Shown here piece after piece: positions 36,673 to 46,313 of a stretch of DNA of 60,702 bases. The stretch comes from [Leptolyngbya] sp. JSC-1. Lineage in GTDB: Bacteria > Cyanobacteriota > Cyanobacteriia > Elainellales > Elainellaceae. The stretch covers positions 5,450,813 through 5,511,514 of the forward strand of contig KL662191.1 of the NCBI GenBank assembly GCA_000733415.1. Reading direction: 5' to 3'. How positions within the stretch are numbered: position 1 is the first letter of the stretch; each line of letters opens with the position of its first letter. The notes below the pieces were generated by a model. That model did no database searches, had not been told where the DNA came from, and saw only the letters and a list, made by a program, of their open reading frames with translations. The position numbers and the translations under genes are program-made.

Positions 36673-38271
36673 TCATAGCCCCAAATCGACCGCAACCCGA
36701 TGGGCACAGGCAAAACCAGAGAAAGCCACAGCATTTAGCCCCTGACCTGGAAAGGTACTGTCTCCCACGCAATAGAGGCCAGGAATCGCGGTACGGTTGA
36801 AGGGCATACCCAATAGACCCAGCAGTTTACGGCTCGGAATCGGGCCATAGGTACCGTCCATCCGGCCCAGAAAGCGCCGGTGCGTGCGTGGTGTTCCAGC
36901 TTCTTGATAATCCAAACCAGCTGCTAATCCTGGAAACAAAACTTCTAGGCGGTTGACGATCTGAGCGGCAATCTCTTCTTTCTTAGCGGTATAGTCTGCG
37001 GAGGACAGATGTTGCCAATCTTCAATCCAGCAGGGAGTAAAGGTATGGATGATGTGGTAGCCCGCCGGAGCTAAGCTGGGATCGAGCAGGGTGGGAATGG
37101 AAACGAAAATTGTGCCGTAGGCGGCTTCCATCTGCGACCACTCTTCCAACAGGATATGGTGACACTCGGTTCCGGCTGGTAGGACTTCGGCTTTTACTCC
37201 CAAGTGCAGACTAAAAAAGCTAGGCGATTTTTGATAGCGCTGTTGCCACTTCTGCTCAGAGCGGGGCATCTTTTCTGAGGGCAGCAGCTTCTCGAACGTG
37301 TCCCAGCGGGTGGCGTTCGAAACAATTCGTCTGGCCCGATATACTTCTCCTGTAGCCAAGCGCACGCCTGTGGCCCGCCCATTTTCACAGATAATTTCGA
37401 CGGCTCTCGCCTTGTAGCGAATCTGGCCGCCTGCTTTCTCCAGTCCTTCGACCAGCTTTTGAGCAATTTGGCCGACGCCGCCCTTGGGATAATTAATGCC
37501 GCCATAGTGCCGATCGCTGAATACCATGCCCGCATTGATCATGGGCGTCCGGTCCGCCGGCACCACCGACCAGCAGTAGCATTCTATATCGATAAATTTC
37601 AGCAGTTCTGGATCTTGAATGTAGCGATGGGCAATGTCTCCTACGTTTTGAGGCAAATACTTCACTAACCCCAAACAGGCCAAGGGATGCTGGAAAAACA
37701 CTCGGGTTAGGTAGCGGGGTTCCTCCAGCGACAGCAATTCCATCGCATTCAGGCAGTTGAACACCCGCCAGCACTCATCATAAAACTGGCGAATGCCTTG
37801 CTGCTCGTGGGGAAAGCGGGCCGAGAGTTCTTGCAAAAATTTCTCATAATCCCGGTGGACTTTTAGATCCAGACCGTTCGGCAGATGGTAGTGAATCTGT
37901 ACCGGATCGGGGATGGTCTCTAGGCTGACGTTCACCGCTTTCAAGGCGCGAGTCAGCAAATTAGTGGTGCCCTGCTCTCCGAAACCAAAAATCATCGAAG
38001 CACCCACATCAAAGCGATAGCCCGCTCGTTCAAAATAGCCCGCACTGCCTCCTGGAATTAAATAGCGCTCTAGCACCAGCACGTTGGCTCCCTTGGCTGC
38101 GAGCTGAGTTGCTGTAACTAAGCCACCAATTCCCGAGCCGATCACAATCACATCGAATTCTTGGCTGGTCTCGCTGGGTTGGCGAGATTCGGCACTCTCA
38201 ACTGCACGACTGGGGGATGCTGACAATTCGGTAGAGACGCCAAAATCAGAGGGTTGAGAAGCGATAGGCAT
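36673..38271 (-). CDS. crtH: Carotenoid isomerase CrtH (prolycopene isomerase, CRTISO)
   Basis: This 532-residue flavoprotein has a Rossmann FAD site VIVIGSGIGGLVTATQLAAKG (about 42-62) and the near-invariant family segments LERYLIPGGSAGYFER, GASMIFGFGEQGTTNLL, CYCWSVVPADRTPMINAGMV and CVGDSTFPGQGLNAVAFSG at the end. The match to cyanobacterial CrtH is strong throughout. It converts poly-cis lycopene to all-trans lycopene and so feeds the pathway to beta-carotene, the substrate of CrtO encoded 16 kb away. The first 40 residues are a Ser-rich extension not needed for the fold. Confidence 0.95.
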   Translation of the reverse strand: MPIASQPSDFGVSTELSASPSRAVESAESRQPSETSQEFDVIVIGSGIGGLVTATQLAAKGANVLVLERYLIPGGSAGYFERAGYRFDVGASMIFGFGEQGTTNLLTRALKAVNVSLETIPDPVQIHYHLPNGLDLKVHRDYEKFLQELSARFPHEQQGIRQFYDECWRVFNCLNAMELLSLEEPRYLTRVFFQHPLACLGLVKYLPQNVGDIAHRYIQDPELLKFIDIECYCWSVVPADRTPMINAGMVFSDRHYGGINYPKGGVGQIAQKLVEGLEKAGGQIRYKARAVEIICENGRATGVRLATGEVYRARRIVSNATRWDTFEKLLPSEKMPRSEQKWQQRYQKSPSFFSLHLGVKAEVLPAGTECHHILLEEWSQMEAAYGTIFVSIPTLLDPSLAPAGYHIIHTFTPCWIEDWQHLSSADYTAKKEEIAAQIVNRLEVLFPGLAAGLDYQEAGTPRTHRRFLGRMDGTYGPIPSRKLLGLLGMPFNRTAIPGLYCVGDSTFPGQGLNAVAFSGFACAHRVAVDLGL

Positions 38272-38656
38272 AGAAACAGGCAGGCAAACTCATTTGACTT
38301 ACTTCATCAGTGTATCGATCTATGGACCTCCTATGGACCTCGGATTTCCTGCTGATTGGGACCAGCGCTAAAAAAAATGGGGGATCAGTCTGCCGACTAA
38401 CCCCACCTGCCGATCCTTTGAGAGGAGAACACTATAAATCGATAGTAGAGTTGTTGAGAATAAATGTCAATAGCAAATAGAAGCTATTGAGAATAGCTTT
38501 TTGTGCTGTAGGCAGCGGGACAGCTCCTGGCTGTGCAGTAGTGGTGAAGTAACCCGTGGAGTAAGCCGTAGAGGAAACCATTGCAGCCTATGATCGAGTG
38601 CGTGTTGCTTGCCAATTGCTAAGTTCAAAGCTCAGCGTCTACCCAAACCACTGTCC
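38272..38656. other. 385-bp divergent gap between crtH and the MATE gene
   Basis: No gene recognised. Short imperfect repeats around TTGAGAATA occur near 38455-38495. An in-frame TTG at 38609 could extend the MATE protein but is less likely than the ATG. Confidence 0.35.
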
Positions 38657-40042
38657 ATGAATCCGTTGAAATCGACCGTCAGTAAACCAGCCTTAGCGGC
38701 TGAGATCAGGGCCTGCCTCTCACTGGCTGCCCCCTTGGCAGGTGCACAGTTAGCTCAGGCGGGCACTACCTTTTTCGATACGGTGATGATGGGGCTGTTA
38801 GGCAGTCCGATCTTGGCCGCCGGCGGCTTGGGAGCAGCGGTATTTCAGTCACTAGTGCTGGTGAGTACGGGGGTAATTTCGGCGGTTAGCCCTTTAGTGG
38901 CAACGGCCTTCGGAGCCAATCAACCTGCGGTTGCCGGTAAAGTGGTCCGGCAGGGCTGGTGGTTGGTGGTCGGCTTAGCGGTGCCAATTGGACTGTTGGT
39001 TTGGTTTGCTAATGTTTGGCTGATGCAGCTCGGTCAGGATGGGGCTACGGTAAATCTGGCCCGCCCTTATCTACACTCAATTGTTTGGGGCGTACTGCCT
39101 GCTCTGGGCTTTGCTTGGCTACGCAGTTTTGTGACGGCGCTCTCTCAGCCGCGTCCGGTGATTGTGATTATGATTGCCGGAACGCTATTCAACGTTGGAG
39201 CTAACTATGTGCTGATGTTCGGTAAGCTGGGGCTGCCGGCGTTGGGGCTGGCTGGCATCGGTTGGGCGAGTACGATTTCGTTGTGGGGCATGTTCTTGGC
39301 GCTGCTGCTCCACATTCGATTTCAGCCGCGCTATCGAGCCTATCAACTGTTTCGTGGACTGCCCCACCTCGACCGCCGCATCTTTTTTGATTTGATGCAG
39401 ATTGGCATCCCGATTGGCGTGCTGTCGGCTGTGGAAACCGGCATGTTCACAATCACGACTTTCTTGATGGGGCAGTTGGGCACGGCCATGCTAGCAGCTC
39501 ATCAGGTAGCACTACAAACGGCAGTGATTACCTTCATGGTGCCGCTGGGGATTTCGTTGGCAACGACAGTGCGGGTAGGACAGCAGATCGGGCAACAGGA
39601 TACACGGGGTGCGCGACTGGCGGGTCAGGTCGGCATCGGCATGGCGGCGCTATTTATGAGCCTGATGGGGCTGCTGTTCTGGCTGTTTCCTGAACGCATC
39701 GTGGCGTTGTATGTGGATGTCACCAATCCGGCCAATGCGGAAGTCGTCGCTCTCGCTAAGCAGTTTTTGCGGGTTGCGGCCCTCTTTCAAATTGTGGACG
39801 GAATTCAGGTCAGTGCTGCCGGAGCCTTGCGTGGCCTAAAAGATACTCGCATTCCGATGCTGATTGGCATTATCGCCTACTGGGGCATCGGCCTCACGAG
39901 CGGATACTTCTTAGGAATTCAGCTACAGCTTGGCGGTGTTGGTCTCTGGTGTGGTTTAGCACTCGGCCTTGCCATTGCAGCTGCGATTCTCACCTGGCGG
40001 TTTTGTACCAAGACTTGCGCCCGAACCATTGCAGAGCTTTAG
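38657..40042 (+). CDS. MATE family efflux transporter
   Basis: About 461 residues with twelve hydrophobic helices. The helix-1 region (LAAPLAGAQLAQAGTTFFDTVMMGLLG) and its counterpart in the second half (LMQIGIPIGVLSAVETGMFTI) show the two-fold MATE repeat. TTVRVGQQIGQ and GALRGLKDTRIPM are typical of the NorM/DinF branch. It should export organic cations or drugs in exchange for Na+ or H+. The ATG at 38657 gives the family's usual N-terminus. Its stop overlaps the stop of the convergent channel gene by 4 bp. Confidence 0.9.
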   Translation: MNPLKSTVSKPALAAEIRACLSLAAPLAGAQLAQAGTTFFDTVMMGLLGSPILAAGGLGAAVFQSLVLVSTGVISAVSPLVATAFGANQPAVAGKVVRQGWWLVVGLAVPIGLLVWFANVWLMQLGQDGATVNLARPYLHSIVWGVLPALGFAWLRSFVTALSQPRPVIVIMIAGTLFNVGANYVLMFGKLGLPALGLAGIGWASTISLWGMFLALLLHIRFQPRYRAYQLFRGLPHLDRRIFFDLMQIGIPIGVLSAVETGMFTITTFLMGQLGTAMLAAHQVALQTAVITFMVPLGISLATTVRVGQQIGQQDTRGARLAGQVGIGMAALFMSLMGLLFWLFPERIVALYVDVTNPANAEVVALAKQFLRVAALFQIVDGIQVSAAGALRGLKDTRIPMLIGIIAYWGIGLTSGYFLGIQLQLGGVGLWCGLALGLAIAAAILTWRFCTKTCARTIAEL

Positions 40043-41088
40043 GATTTTGCTCCCCGGTAGCGAATCTGCCGTTTCTCGAACAGGCGGGTAAACTGCGGAA
40101 TGTCACCTCGGTGGCCCAGCACAATTACTACATCTTTGGCTGAGAGCGGCATGTTGTGATCCGGATGAGTGATGATTTCGCCACTGAATTTGCGTAGCGC
40201 TACCACAATGAAGGTGCCTTTGCCTCGGATTTCCAAGTCGCCAATTGTGCCGCCTACGAGTGGTGAACCGGGTGGAATGGTGAGTTCGTCAACCTGGACA
40301 TCTATTTGGGCCAGGAGTTCATTGAGGCGGGTGCGCTCTTCGCTTTGATCCAAAAACTCAATGGTGTTGGGATGGGTAATCAAATTGGCCATCCGCATGC
40401 CGCTGATGCTGGCTGGAGAAACGACGTGATCGGCTCCGGCTAGACGCAATTTCTTTTCTGTACTGGGCATTTCACCCCGAGCCACAATTGTCAGATTAGG
40501 ATTGAGGCCGCGTGCGGTTAGGGTGATGAATACATTTGAGGCATCGTCCGGCAAGACGGTCGCCAACACTTTGGCTCGCTCAATTCCGGCTGCTAGTAGG
40601 GCTTGTTCGTTAGTGGCATTGCCTTGATAAACTCGATAGCCGTTTTCTTCGGCGTTGGCGAGTCGTTCTGGGTCATTGTCTACAATCACAAAGTTTTGTT
40701 TGGCTTCGGTGAGTTTGCGGGATAGCACCTGCCCAATTCGCCCATAGCCGCAAATAATCGTGTGCTGTTCCAAATTTGCCAAATCCTTGGTTTTTCTGCG
40801 ATGCTCCAGGGCGGCTTTGATTTCGCCTTCTGTGATCATTTGGATAAATCCTCCCACGGTGTAGGCTGCGGATGAATAACCAGAGACAATCACCAAAATG
40901 GTAAGCATGCGCTGCAGCGGTGAAATCGGACAAAACTCTCCGTAGCCAATCCCAAATACAGTGATCACCACCATATAAACCGCATCCGAGACCGGGCAGC
41001 CAAACAGGACATACCCAGCTACAGAGCCGATTAAGGTAATGCCAAAGAAAACGGCACCTGTGATGACCCGCCGCATTGGCGATCGCAT
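40039..41088 (-). CDS. TrkA-N/TrkA-C potassium channel protein
   Basis: 349 residues. Two membrane helices flank a pore loop with the selectivity-filter-like TVFGIGYGEFCPI (about 43-55). An RCK/TrkA-N domain follows, with IICGYGRIGQVLSRKL as its nucleotide loop (about 112-127). A TrkA-C domain (about 265-340, VDELTIPPGSPLVGGTIGDL) closes it. This is the MthK/Kch-like layout of a ligand-gated K+ channel. The filter reads GIGYGE, differing from the canonical TVGYG. One full HIP1 octamer (GCGATCGC) overlaps its start at 41079-41086. Confidence 0.9.
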   Translation of the reverse strand: MRSPMRRVITGAVFFGITLIGSVAGYVLFGCPVSDAVYMVVITVFGIGYGEFCPISPLQRMLTILVIVSGYSSAAYTVGGFIQMITEGEIKAALEHRRKTKDLANLEQHTIICGYGRIGQVLSRKLTEAKQNFVIVDNDPERLANAEENGYRVYQGNATNEQALLAAGIERAKVLATVLPDDASNVFITLTARGLNPNLTIVARGEMPSTEKKLRLAGADHVVSPASISGMRMANLITHPNTIEFLDQSEERTRLNELLAQIDVQVDELTIPPGSPLVGGTIGDLEIRGKGTFIVVALRKFSGEIITHPDHNMPLSAKDVVIVLGHRGDIPQFTRLFEKRQIRYRGAKS

Positions 41089-41552
41089 GGGTTAGTCCTC
41101 GCGCTGAAAACGTTGGATTTGCTCTGGTTCACTGACTCAGGTGTCGCAACTCGGTCAAGCCGCAAACTCAATAACGCAAACTCAATACAGCGGTTTTCAC
41201 TCATGTGAGGTATGGGGGGTGGGGGCAGTGCCCCTGCACCCCGTTTTTCGTACTTCACTAGCCTGAAAAAGGCTGTAAGAGTTGATGAATCAACTGGGAC
41301 AACGCTCGATAGATGGGCACGAACAGTTGGTAAATGTCATGATCAGGCTCGAATCAGCAGCAGCTTAAGCTCATCATGTCCTCCAGAATGTAGCTGAAGC
41401 TACTCTAATCCCAGCTTTATGGCTTTAGCCCAACCTACTTGCTTGGTTCCGCTGCGATGGAACTAAACCATCGATAGCAGGACCTCAAAAATCGCTTCAA
41501 GAGATTAAGATATGTAAAATAATGTGAATCTCTCCTAGGATAGAAGCGCTGG
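41089..41552. other. 464-bp gap carrying a MITE-like element
   Basis: No gene is seen. It contains the second MITE copy (41186-41277) and, near 41390-41440, an AAGCT-rich stretch that can pair imperfectly. Promoters of the flanking divergent genes are not placed. Confidence 0.45.
41186..41277. repeat. MITE-like element, copy 2 (92 bp)
   Basis: It starts TACAGCGG and ends GGCTGTA, and shares the last 37 bp or more (from CTGCACCCCGTTTTTCG to the end) with the copy at 775-886. It lacks about 20 bp of the centre; its own core is GGGGGCAGTGCCCC, again a hairpin. The two copies show that the element is dispersed and that its centre tolerates length change. Confidence 0.65.
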
Positions 41553-42269
41553 ATGCAATTTTTCAACTCCGCAGAACCAATTTTTCGTCATAAACAGCAC
41601 ACGCTCGATATTCAAGACCGTTTGGGTCTACTGCAAATTCACTGGCAGATGGGGAATTGGACCCTGTTCTCTCGCTTCTATACCCGAATTGATCAGATTT
41701 TTGTGGTTTGGGGATTGATTACAGCCCTAATTTTTGTGGTGGCGCAGTTCAGCCCAATCAGCTGGACTCAGCAAGCCCTTCTGTGGACAAGTCTAACCTT
41801 GCTGGGTGTGGTAGCAATGGCTGTTTTAGCCTGGTTTTGGGTTACGGTAGAACGTCTGCGCTGGCTAATTTATAGCTGGGCGGGCCTGATGGGGCTAGGC
41901 ATTCTTTATACCGATCTAGGCATCCTCTGCGGCTATTGGCAGTTTCTGCTGTACCTCTGCCCAGTCTGGCTGGGTTTGAGTGCCGTCGGCTACTTGATCA
42001 CGGGATTCGGTATGGGATCCCGCACCTTTGTGTTAACCGGCATAGTGCACCTGCTAGTGATTCCACTATTGCCCTATGCTACCGGGTGGCAGTTTTTGGT
42101 GACGGGCTTGGTTATGGCCGGTAGCTTGCTGTTTTTATCGGAAGTGCAGTGGGACATGCGCTTGCCGATTGAGTATGAGCTGCTGACCCCCGAACAACGA
42201 GAATTTAACCAGGAGCAGCATCGGTTAAGGCGACTAGGTTCCTTGAGCCGAGTAGGCGAACGGCTGTGA
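41553..42269 (+). CDS. Integral membrane protein of unknown function
   Basis: 238 residues. After about 45 mainly soluble residues (RHKQHTLDIQDRLGLLQIHWQMGNW), there are six hydrophobic segments between about 50 and 205, then a hydrophilic tail (LLTPEQREFNQEQHRLRRLG). No catalytic motif is visible. It looks like a cyanobacteria-restricted membrane protein, but I cannot name a family. It precedes rpsO by 215 bp on the same strand. Confidence 0.7.
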   Translation: MQFFNSAEPIFRHKQHTLDIQDRLGLLQIHWQMGNWTLFSRFYTRIDQIFVVWGLITALIFVVAQFSPISWTQQALLWTSLTLLGVVAMAVLAWFWVTVERLRWLIYSWAGLMGLGILYTDLGILCGYWQFLLYLCPVWLGLSAVGYLITGFGMGSRTFVLTGIVHLLVIPLLPYATGWQFLVTGLVMAGSLLFLSEVQWDMRLPIEYELLTPEQREFNQEQHRLRRLGSLSRVGERL

Positions 42270-42484
42270 GCGATTCAGCCTTAGCGGTTGGCTAATTTAC
42301 TGAGCGGCAATCAGCTTTTGGTAAAGAAGTTTTTGGTAAAGAAGTGCTGTTCGACAGCATTACTTTGACTCGATCAGCCAATCGAATAGCTAGCGCAACG
42401 ATGGGCGTGAAGCCTCCCCACGCTTTATAGGGATGTGATATCATAGGCGACTGGGCTTATATAAGTAGGAAATTAATTAGTTTC

Positions 42485-42754
42485 ATGGCACTGCTGCAAG
42501 AGCGTAAACAAGAAATTATCTCGGAGTACCAAGTTCACGAGACGGACACCGGATCGGCAGATGTTCAGGTGGCAATTTTGACTGAGCGCATCAACCGGCT
42601 CAGCGCTCACCTCAAAGAAAACAAGAAGGACCATGCCTCTCGGCGCGGTTTGCTGAAGATGATTGGTCAACGCAAACGGCTATTGGCTTACATCCTCAAG
42701 CAAGACCAAGAACGCTATCGGGCACTGATTAGCCGCCTAGGAATCCGGGGATAA
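42485..42754 (+). CDS. rpsO: 30S ribosomal protein S15
   Basis: 89 residues with the complete S15 signature: HETDTGSADVQVAILTERI, NRLSAHLKENKKDHASRRGL, and LLAYILKQDQERYRALISRLGIRG. S15 binds 16S rRNA early in assembly of the platform of the small subunit. The upstream 215 bp contain a tandem 14-bp repeat (TTTTGGTAAAGAAG, about 42316-42343). The PAM68-like gene follows after 15 bp, so the two are co-transcribed. Confidence 0.98.
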   Translation: MALLQERKQEIISEYQVHETDTGSADVQVAILTERINRLSAHLKENKKDHASRRGLLKMIGQRKRLLAYILKQDQERYRALISRLGIRG

Positions 42755-42769
42755 AGCGGAGATAAGCCA

Positions 42770-43279
42770 ATGTCTGCGAAGCCAAAGCCAGATGCCTCTA
42801 AGGGTTCGAGCGATGCCTCGAAGCGCAAAGCGATGCCGTTTGAACCTAGAAGCACTCAGACTGAGAAGCAGAATGAGAAGAAGTCTGGTAAGTCTGCTGG
42901 GCAAACCGCTTCTGCTACTAAGAGCAACCGCACATCCAAGTCCAAGCCTAAAGTACGGACAGAGGGCATTCCTGAGGTGGTGAGTCGCCGCATGGTGAAG
43001 CGGGTTGCCCTGTTTTGCGGCATTCCCACGGCTTTGGGAATGTCCACCTTTATCGTCAGCTACTTGGTCGTTAGCAACGATTGGTTGCAGTTGCCGACCT
43101 ATGCGGTGCTACTGGTCAGCCTGCTTTGGTTTGGCTTGGGAGTGGTGGGCGTCAGCTATGGAGTTTTGTCGGCATCCTGGGATGAAGATACGGCGGGCAG
43201 CTGGCTGGGCTTCTCAGAATTCAGAACCAACTGGGGTCGCATGACGGAAGCATGGCGAGCCAATAAAAAGCAGGAGTAA
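42770..43279 (+). CDS. PAM68 family photosystem II assembly protein
   Basis: 169 residues: a Lys/Ser/Thr-rich soluble N-terminus (about 1-65), then EGIPEVVSRRMVKRVALFCGIPTALG and two membrane helices, followed by SYGVLSASWDEDTAGSWLGFSEFRTNWGRM. This C-terminal block is the mark of the PAM68/DUF3464 family. PAM68 helps early photosystem II assembly and chlorophyll insertion into CP47 in the thylakoid. It lies 15 bp after rpsO, an arrangement I recall from other cyanobacteria. Confidence 0.92.
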   Translation: MSAKPKPDASKGSSDASKRKAMPFEPRSTQTEKQNEKKSGKSAGQTASATKSNRTSKSKPKVRTEGIPEVVSRRMVKRVALFCGIPTALGMSTFIVSYLVVSNDWLQLPTYAVLLVSLLWFGLGVVGVSYGVLSASWDEDTAGSWLGFSEFRTNWGRMTEAWRANKKQE

Positions 43280-43348
43280 TACGAGTAGGAGTAGCACCAA
43301 GCTCGATTTAATCTCTAGGGCAGACCTATTCAGGCCCTACTCCCGGAC

Positions 43349-44740
43349 CTACGAATCGGTTGTATCAACTCCCAGTTCGTCAAGCTGATGTTCGATATGA
43401 TGCAGCACTTGACTCAGCTTGGGCAGCATTTCAAACTTGGGTTCTAGCAAAGCAGGCTGGGAGTAGGCGCGGGCGCGAATTTCATTCAGCTTATTTTGGA
43501 GCTGTTTGGCAATCGTTATGGCGTCATGTTCCAGCTTGTTCAACTGCTGCTGCTGATAAAACTTGAGGGCAGCTCCCCGCAGAACCTGGACCGTTGCTTC
43601 TTCGCCATATTGACCCGGCATAAATCGAAATCGCAGCAGAACGCCACTGCGGTCATACAAGTACTCTAGTTCGGCCTGTTGGGGTTGGGTGACGGGCAAC
43701 CGAGCAATGCAGGCCATAGTCTTTAGCTCCTGAATCACGGCTTGAAACACCGGCAGTGCCACCGGATCAAGCACAGATTGCAGGACACCATTTTGGCTCC
43801 ACATCACTCGCCCATGCTGCGCATAGCACTCAAAATACAAGCGCCCAATCCCACCAAGCAGCACGCGCGCCAGCAGTTCCTGCACCAGTTCCTGAGGGGG
43901 TAAGGTGGTTAGTGTCTCGATTGGGCTGGTGATGTGCTTGGTTTGGAGCTGGAGCATGGCTAGAGGCTTAACGGGTGCTGTGGCTGCCGGTTGGGCCTCT
44001 GGTGACGGGGCTGGAGCGGGTGAGTTCAACAGCGGATGGGCATCTGACTGTGGCAGTTCGCCTGGCTGGGATGGTTCAGGACTAGCCACTGGCTCAGTGA
44101 CTTCAGCCTGTTCTGGTGGAACCGCCACCTCGGAACTAACTGAAGGCTGGGTTGCAGGTTGATCTGACCGATTCTCAGCTGTTTGTTCCGTTAGGTTTCC
44201 TGCTGCTGCGGTGGGGCTAGGTGATGCTGTAATGGGACTCGCCGTTACCTCAGCTTCGTCCATCTCGCCATACAGGTCATCTGGGCTATCTACGACTAGC
44301 GTCAGGCGTTCGTTGGGATTGCTGGCTCGGTCACTTTTGCGAGTAGTGTGGCGGTAATGACCGTAGTTGAAGGCTTCGCGGCTAGTTTGCTGACTGCCAA
44401 CATGGTTGAGATAGGCCGTTAACGCCACTCGCAGAGCTTCAGAAGAAACGGCATGGTAAGTCAGGGAATAGTTCAAATAGGAAACAATGCGGCGCACATA
44501 GTCACTGGCAGCCATATCATCAGGGCTGACCATACCTAGATGCAGTTGATTGCCCTCTAGAAACAGTGGTAAAACTTGATAGTACAGACAGGCTTCAAAC
44601 GGTAAAACGCCGTCAATCAAGACAAACATCTGATCGACATTCAAACGGGTCGCCCAATCGTCTTGAAACTGGGAGAGAATGCGTTGATGAACCGAGTGCC
44701 TGAGATTCGACGCCCGTTGGTTGTCTAAAGGCGACGCCAT
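43349..44740 (-). CDS. Protein with GspE/MshE N-terminal-like domain, no ATPase module
   Basis: 463 residues. The N-terminal 115 residues (VLPFEACLYYQVLPLFLEGNQLHLGMVSPDD, YVRRIVSYLNYSLTYHAVS) resemble the domain that precedes the ATPase in PilB/GspE proteins, some of which bind c-di-GMP. A Pro/Ala/Ser-rich linker (about 165-260) follows. A second globular part (about 275-400, LTTLPPQELVQELLARVLLGGIGRLYFE) resembles the start of a PilB-type core, but no Walker A or B motif is present. A short coiled coil ends it. It may be a pilus- or motility-related regulator; this is inference. Confidence 0.75.
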   Translation of the reverse strand: MASPLDNQRASNLRHSVHQRILSQFQDDWATRLNVDQMFVLIDGVLPFEACLYYQVLPLFLEGNQLHLGMVSPDDMAASDYVRRIVSYLNYSLTYHAVSSEALRVALTAYLNHVGSQQTSREAFNYGHYRHTTRKSDRASNPNERLTLVVDSPDDLYGEMDEAEVTASPITASPSPTAAAGNLTEQTAENRSDQPATQPSVSSEVAVPPEQAEVTEPVASPEPSQPGELPQSDAHPLLNSPAPAPSPEAQPAATAPVKPLAMLQLQTKHITSPIETLTTLPPQELVQELLARVLLGGIGRLYFECYAQHGRVMWSQNGVLQSVLDPVALPVFQAVIQELKTMACIARLPVTQPQQAELEYLYDRSGVLLRFRFMPGQYGEEATVQVLRGAALKFYQQQQLNKLEHDAITIAKQLQNKLNEIRARAYSQPALLEPKFEMLPKLSQVLHHIEHQLDELGVDTTDS

Positions 44741-45015
44741 AGCTGTTACCCAACCCTTAAGTTAGAGTGCCCAATTCAGGGCTAAGAGCACTCTTCTGCC
44801 GTCTTAACCCTTCGTGTAATTTGCCTGTCCAACAAGAACACCCGATACATTAGCCATTCAGCCGGTTCATGCCGAGCCGGTCAAAATAAGGCTGCTCATG
44901 CCTGACTCATGCCTGATGGTTGTGATAGCTGTTGTGATAAATTACTACAGGATGGTTACTGCAAATGGCTCCTACAGACCTTTACAGTCCGTAACTCCAG
45001 CCTTTAGTCAAGAAT

Positions 45016-46146
45016 TTAGTATATATTGCGAAATTTCTGAGCCGCTAGATAGATCTTACTCCATTCACCTGTGACCTGATTCACTTTCAAATTCAGCTCT
45101 TTAGCAATGGTATCCAGGCCACATTGGGCTTTTAACCGTTCAATGATTTCCCTCTGCACTGGTGTGAGACTATCCCAAAGCGTTTGCCATTGTTCTGGGG
45201 TGAGTCCTAAATTGTGCTCGGCCAAGGATGTACCGAGCCATGCGCCGACTAGCTCTGACTGATGCTTAAACCCAAACACGCGAATCGCATGGTAGCTGAT
45301 TTTCTCTCGTAGCCGATAAACCTGATTTACCGTTAGGTTCAGCGTTTGAGCAATCACCTCTTGGGATTGGCCTTGCAGATGAAGTTTGAGCCACTCGGCC
45401 GCGGCAGGTTCTACCTCTTGTTCCAAATAAGTCAGGAATTCTTGCAGCACTTTGGAGCGCATTGCCTGCTGTTCTTCCCAAGCTTGGGATTCCTGGTACT
45501 GAGAAATTGCCTGAGCGTCGAGCAAACTGACCGGGTTATCGGCATCATCGGGCGTAATTTCTTCAGACACCAAGCGAATCAGCTCTCCGGTTGGCACTTG
45601 AGTCATACCTCCTCGCTGAGACCGCCGCAGATAGTTGACAAAGCGATACACCAGCAGCGGCTGACTGCGAATCGGACGCAGGCAATACTCTTCAATGCTG
45701 GTCAGCATCAGAGCATTACGCAAGCGGGGATTGTTGGTACAGCGCCCAATCCAGCTAATTTGTTGCCGAATATACTTGTCGCTTTGAATTAGCTCCTGGA
45801 TCACCTCTTGCAGGACATCCATGACTGTGCGGCGACGGTCCCGAGACAGCGCTACCCAGGTGCGAATTCGGCTACGAATCAAAAACAAACTGCTGAGCCG
45901 TTGCAATAGCTGATTGTAGGCTCGTTCAGGATGAACCCCCAAGTAGCGCTGCTGCAAAATTCGCAGCCGGTAGTCCATCGCCTGCTGAGCAACCGCAAGT
46001 TGGGCCGACGGTAATTCCTCGAACCGCTCCATATCTTCGCCCAGCAGCCAGCTAATCACACTCTCCTGGTCGGCAGATGATAGTGTTATTTCGCTTGCCT
46101 GAAGTTTTGCTCGCCAGTTTTGTCTGAGTTCCTCAGCCAGTGACAT
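45016..46146 (-). CDS. HetZ-related regulator with two helix-turn-helix segments
   Basis: 376 residues, all helical by composition. The C-terminal third has two similar HTH-like units, SQEVIAQTLNLTVNQVYRLREKI (about 255-280) and LDTIAKELNLKVNQVTGEWSKI (about 340-365), resembling sigma-70 region 4. The upstream region (YCLRPIRSQPLLVYRFVNYLRRSQRGGMTQVP) fits the cyanobacterial group annotated as HetZ-related protein 2. HetZ itself acts early in heterocyst patterning, but relatives occur in strains without heterocysts, so the role is open. The upstream region has a 12-bp tandem repeat. The family call is from memory and moderate. Confidence 0.7.
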   Translation of the reverse strand: MSLAEELRQNWRAKLQASEITLSSADQESVISWLLGEDMERFEELPSAQLAVAQQAMDYRLRILQQRYLGVHPERAYNQLLQRLSSLFLIRSRIRTWVALSRDRRRTVMDVLQEVIQELIQSDKYIRQQISWIGRCTNNPRLRNALMLTSIEEYCLRPIRSQPLLVYRFVNYLRRSQRGGMTQVPTGELIRLVSEEITPDDADNPVSLLDAQAISQYQESQAWEEQQAMRSKVLQEFLTYLEQEVEPAAAEWLKLHLQGQSQEVIAQTLNLTVNQVYRLREKISYHAIRVFGFKHQSELVGAWLGTSLAEHNLGLTPEQWQTLWDSLTPVQREIIERLKAQCGLDTIAKELNLKVNQVTGEWSKIYLAAQKFRNIY

Positions 46147-46201
46147 TAGAATTGCAGTTCCTCACTTGGTAGTTTTCTAGTTTATATCCCTCTCCAACGT
46201 T

Positions 46202-46237
46202 TGTCTCATCGTCTGTCTCATCGTCTGTCTTGTCGTC
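46202..46237. repeat. Tandem 12-bp repeat, three units
   Basis: TGTCTCATCGTC occurs twice and TGTCTTGTCGTC once, head to tail, 56 bp upstream of the HetZ-related start. It may affect promoter spacing of that gene. Confidence 0.7.
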
Positions 46238-46313
46238 GTCGATCCTGGGCAGTTTTTAGGATAGTTTATTGAGTCAGTGGTCAGTTCGCGGGCTTGATAG
46301 TTGCTAATCTGCG

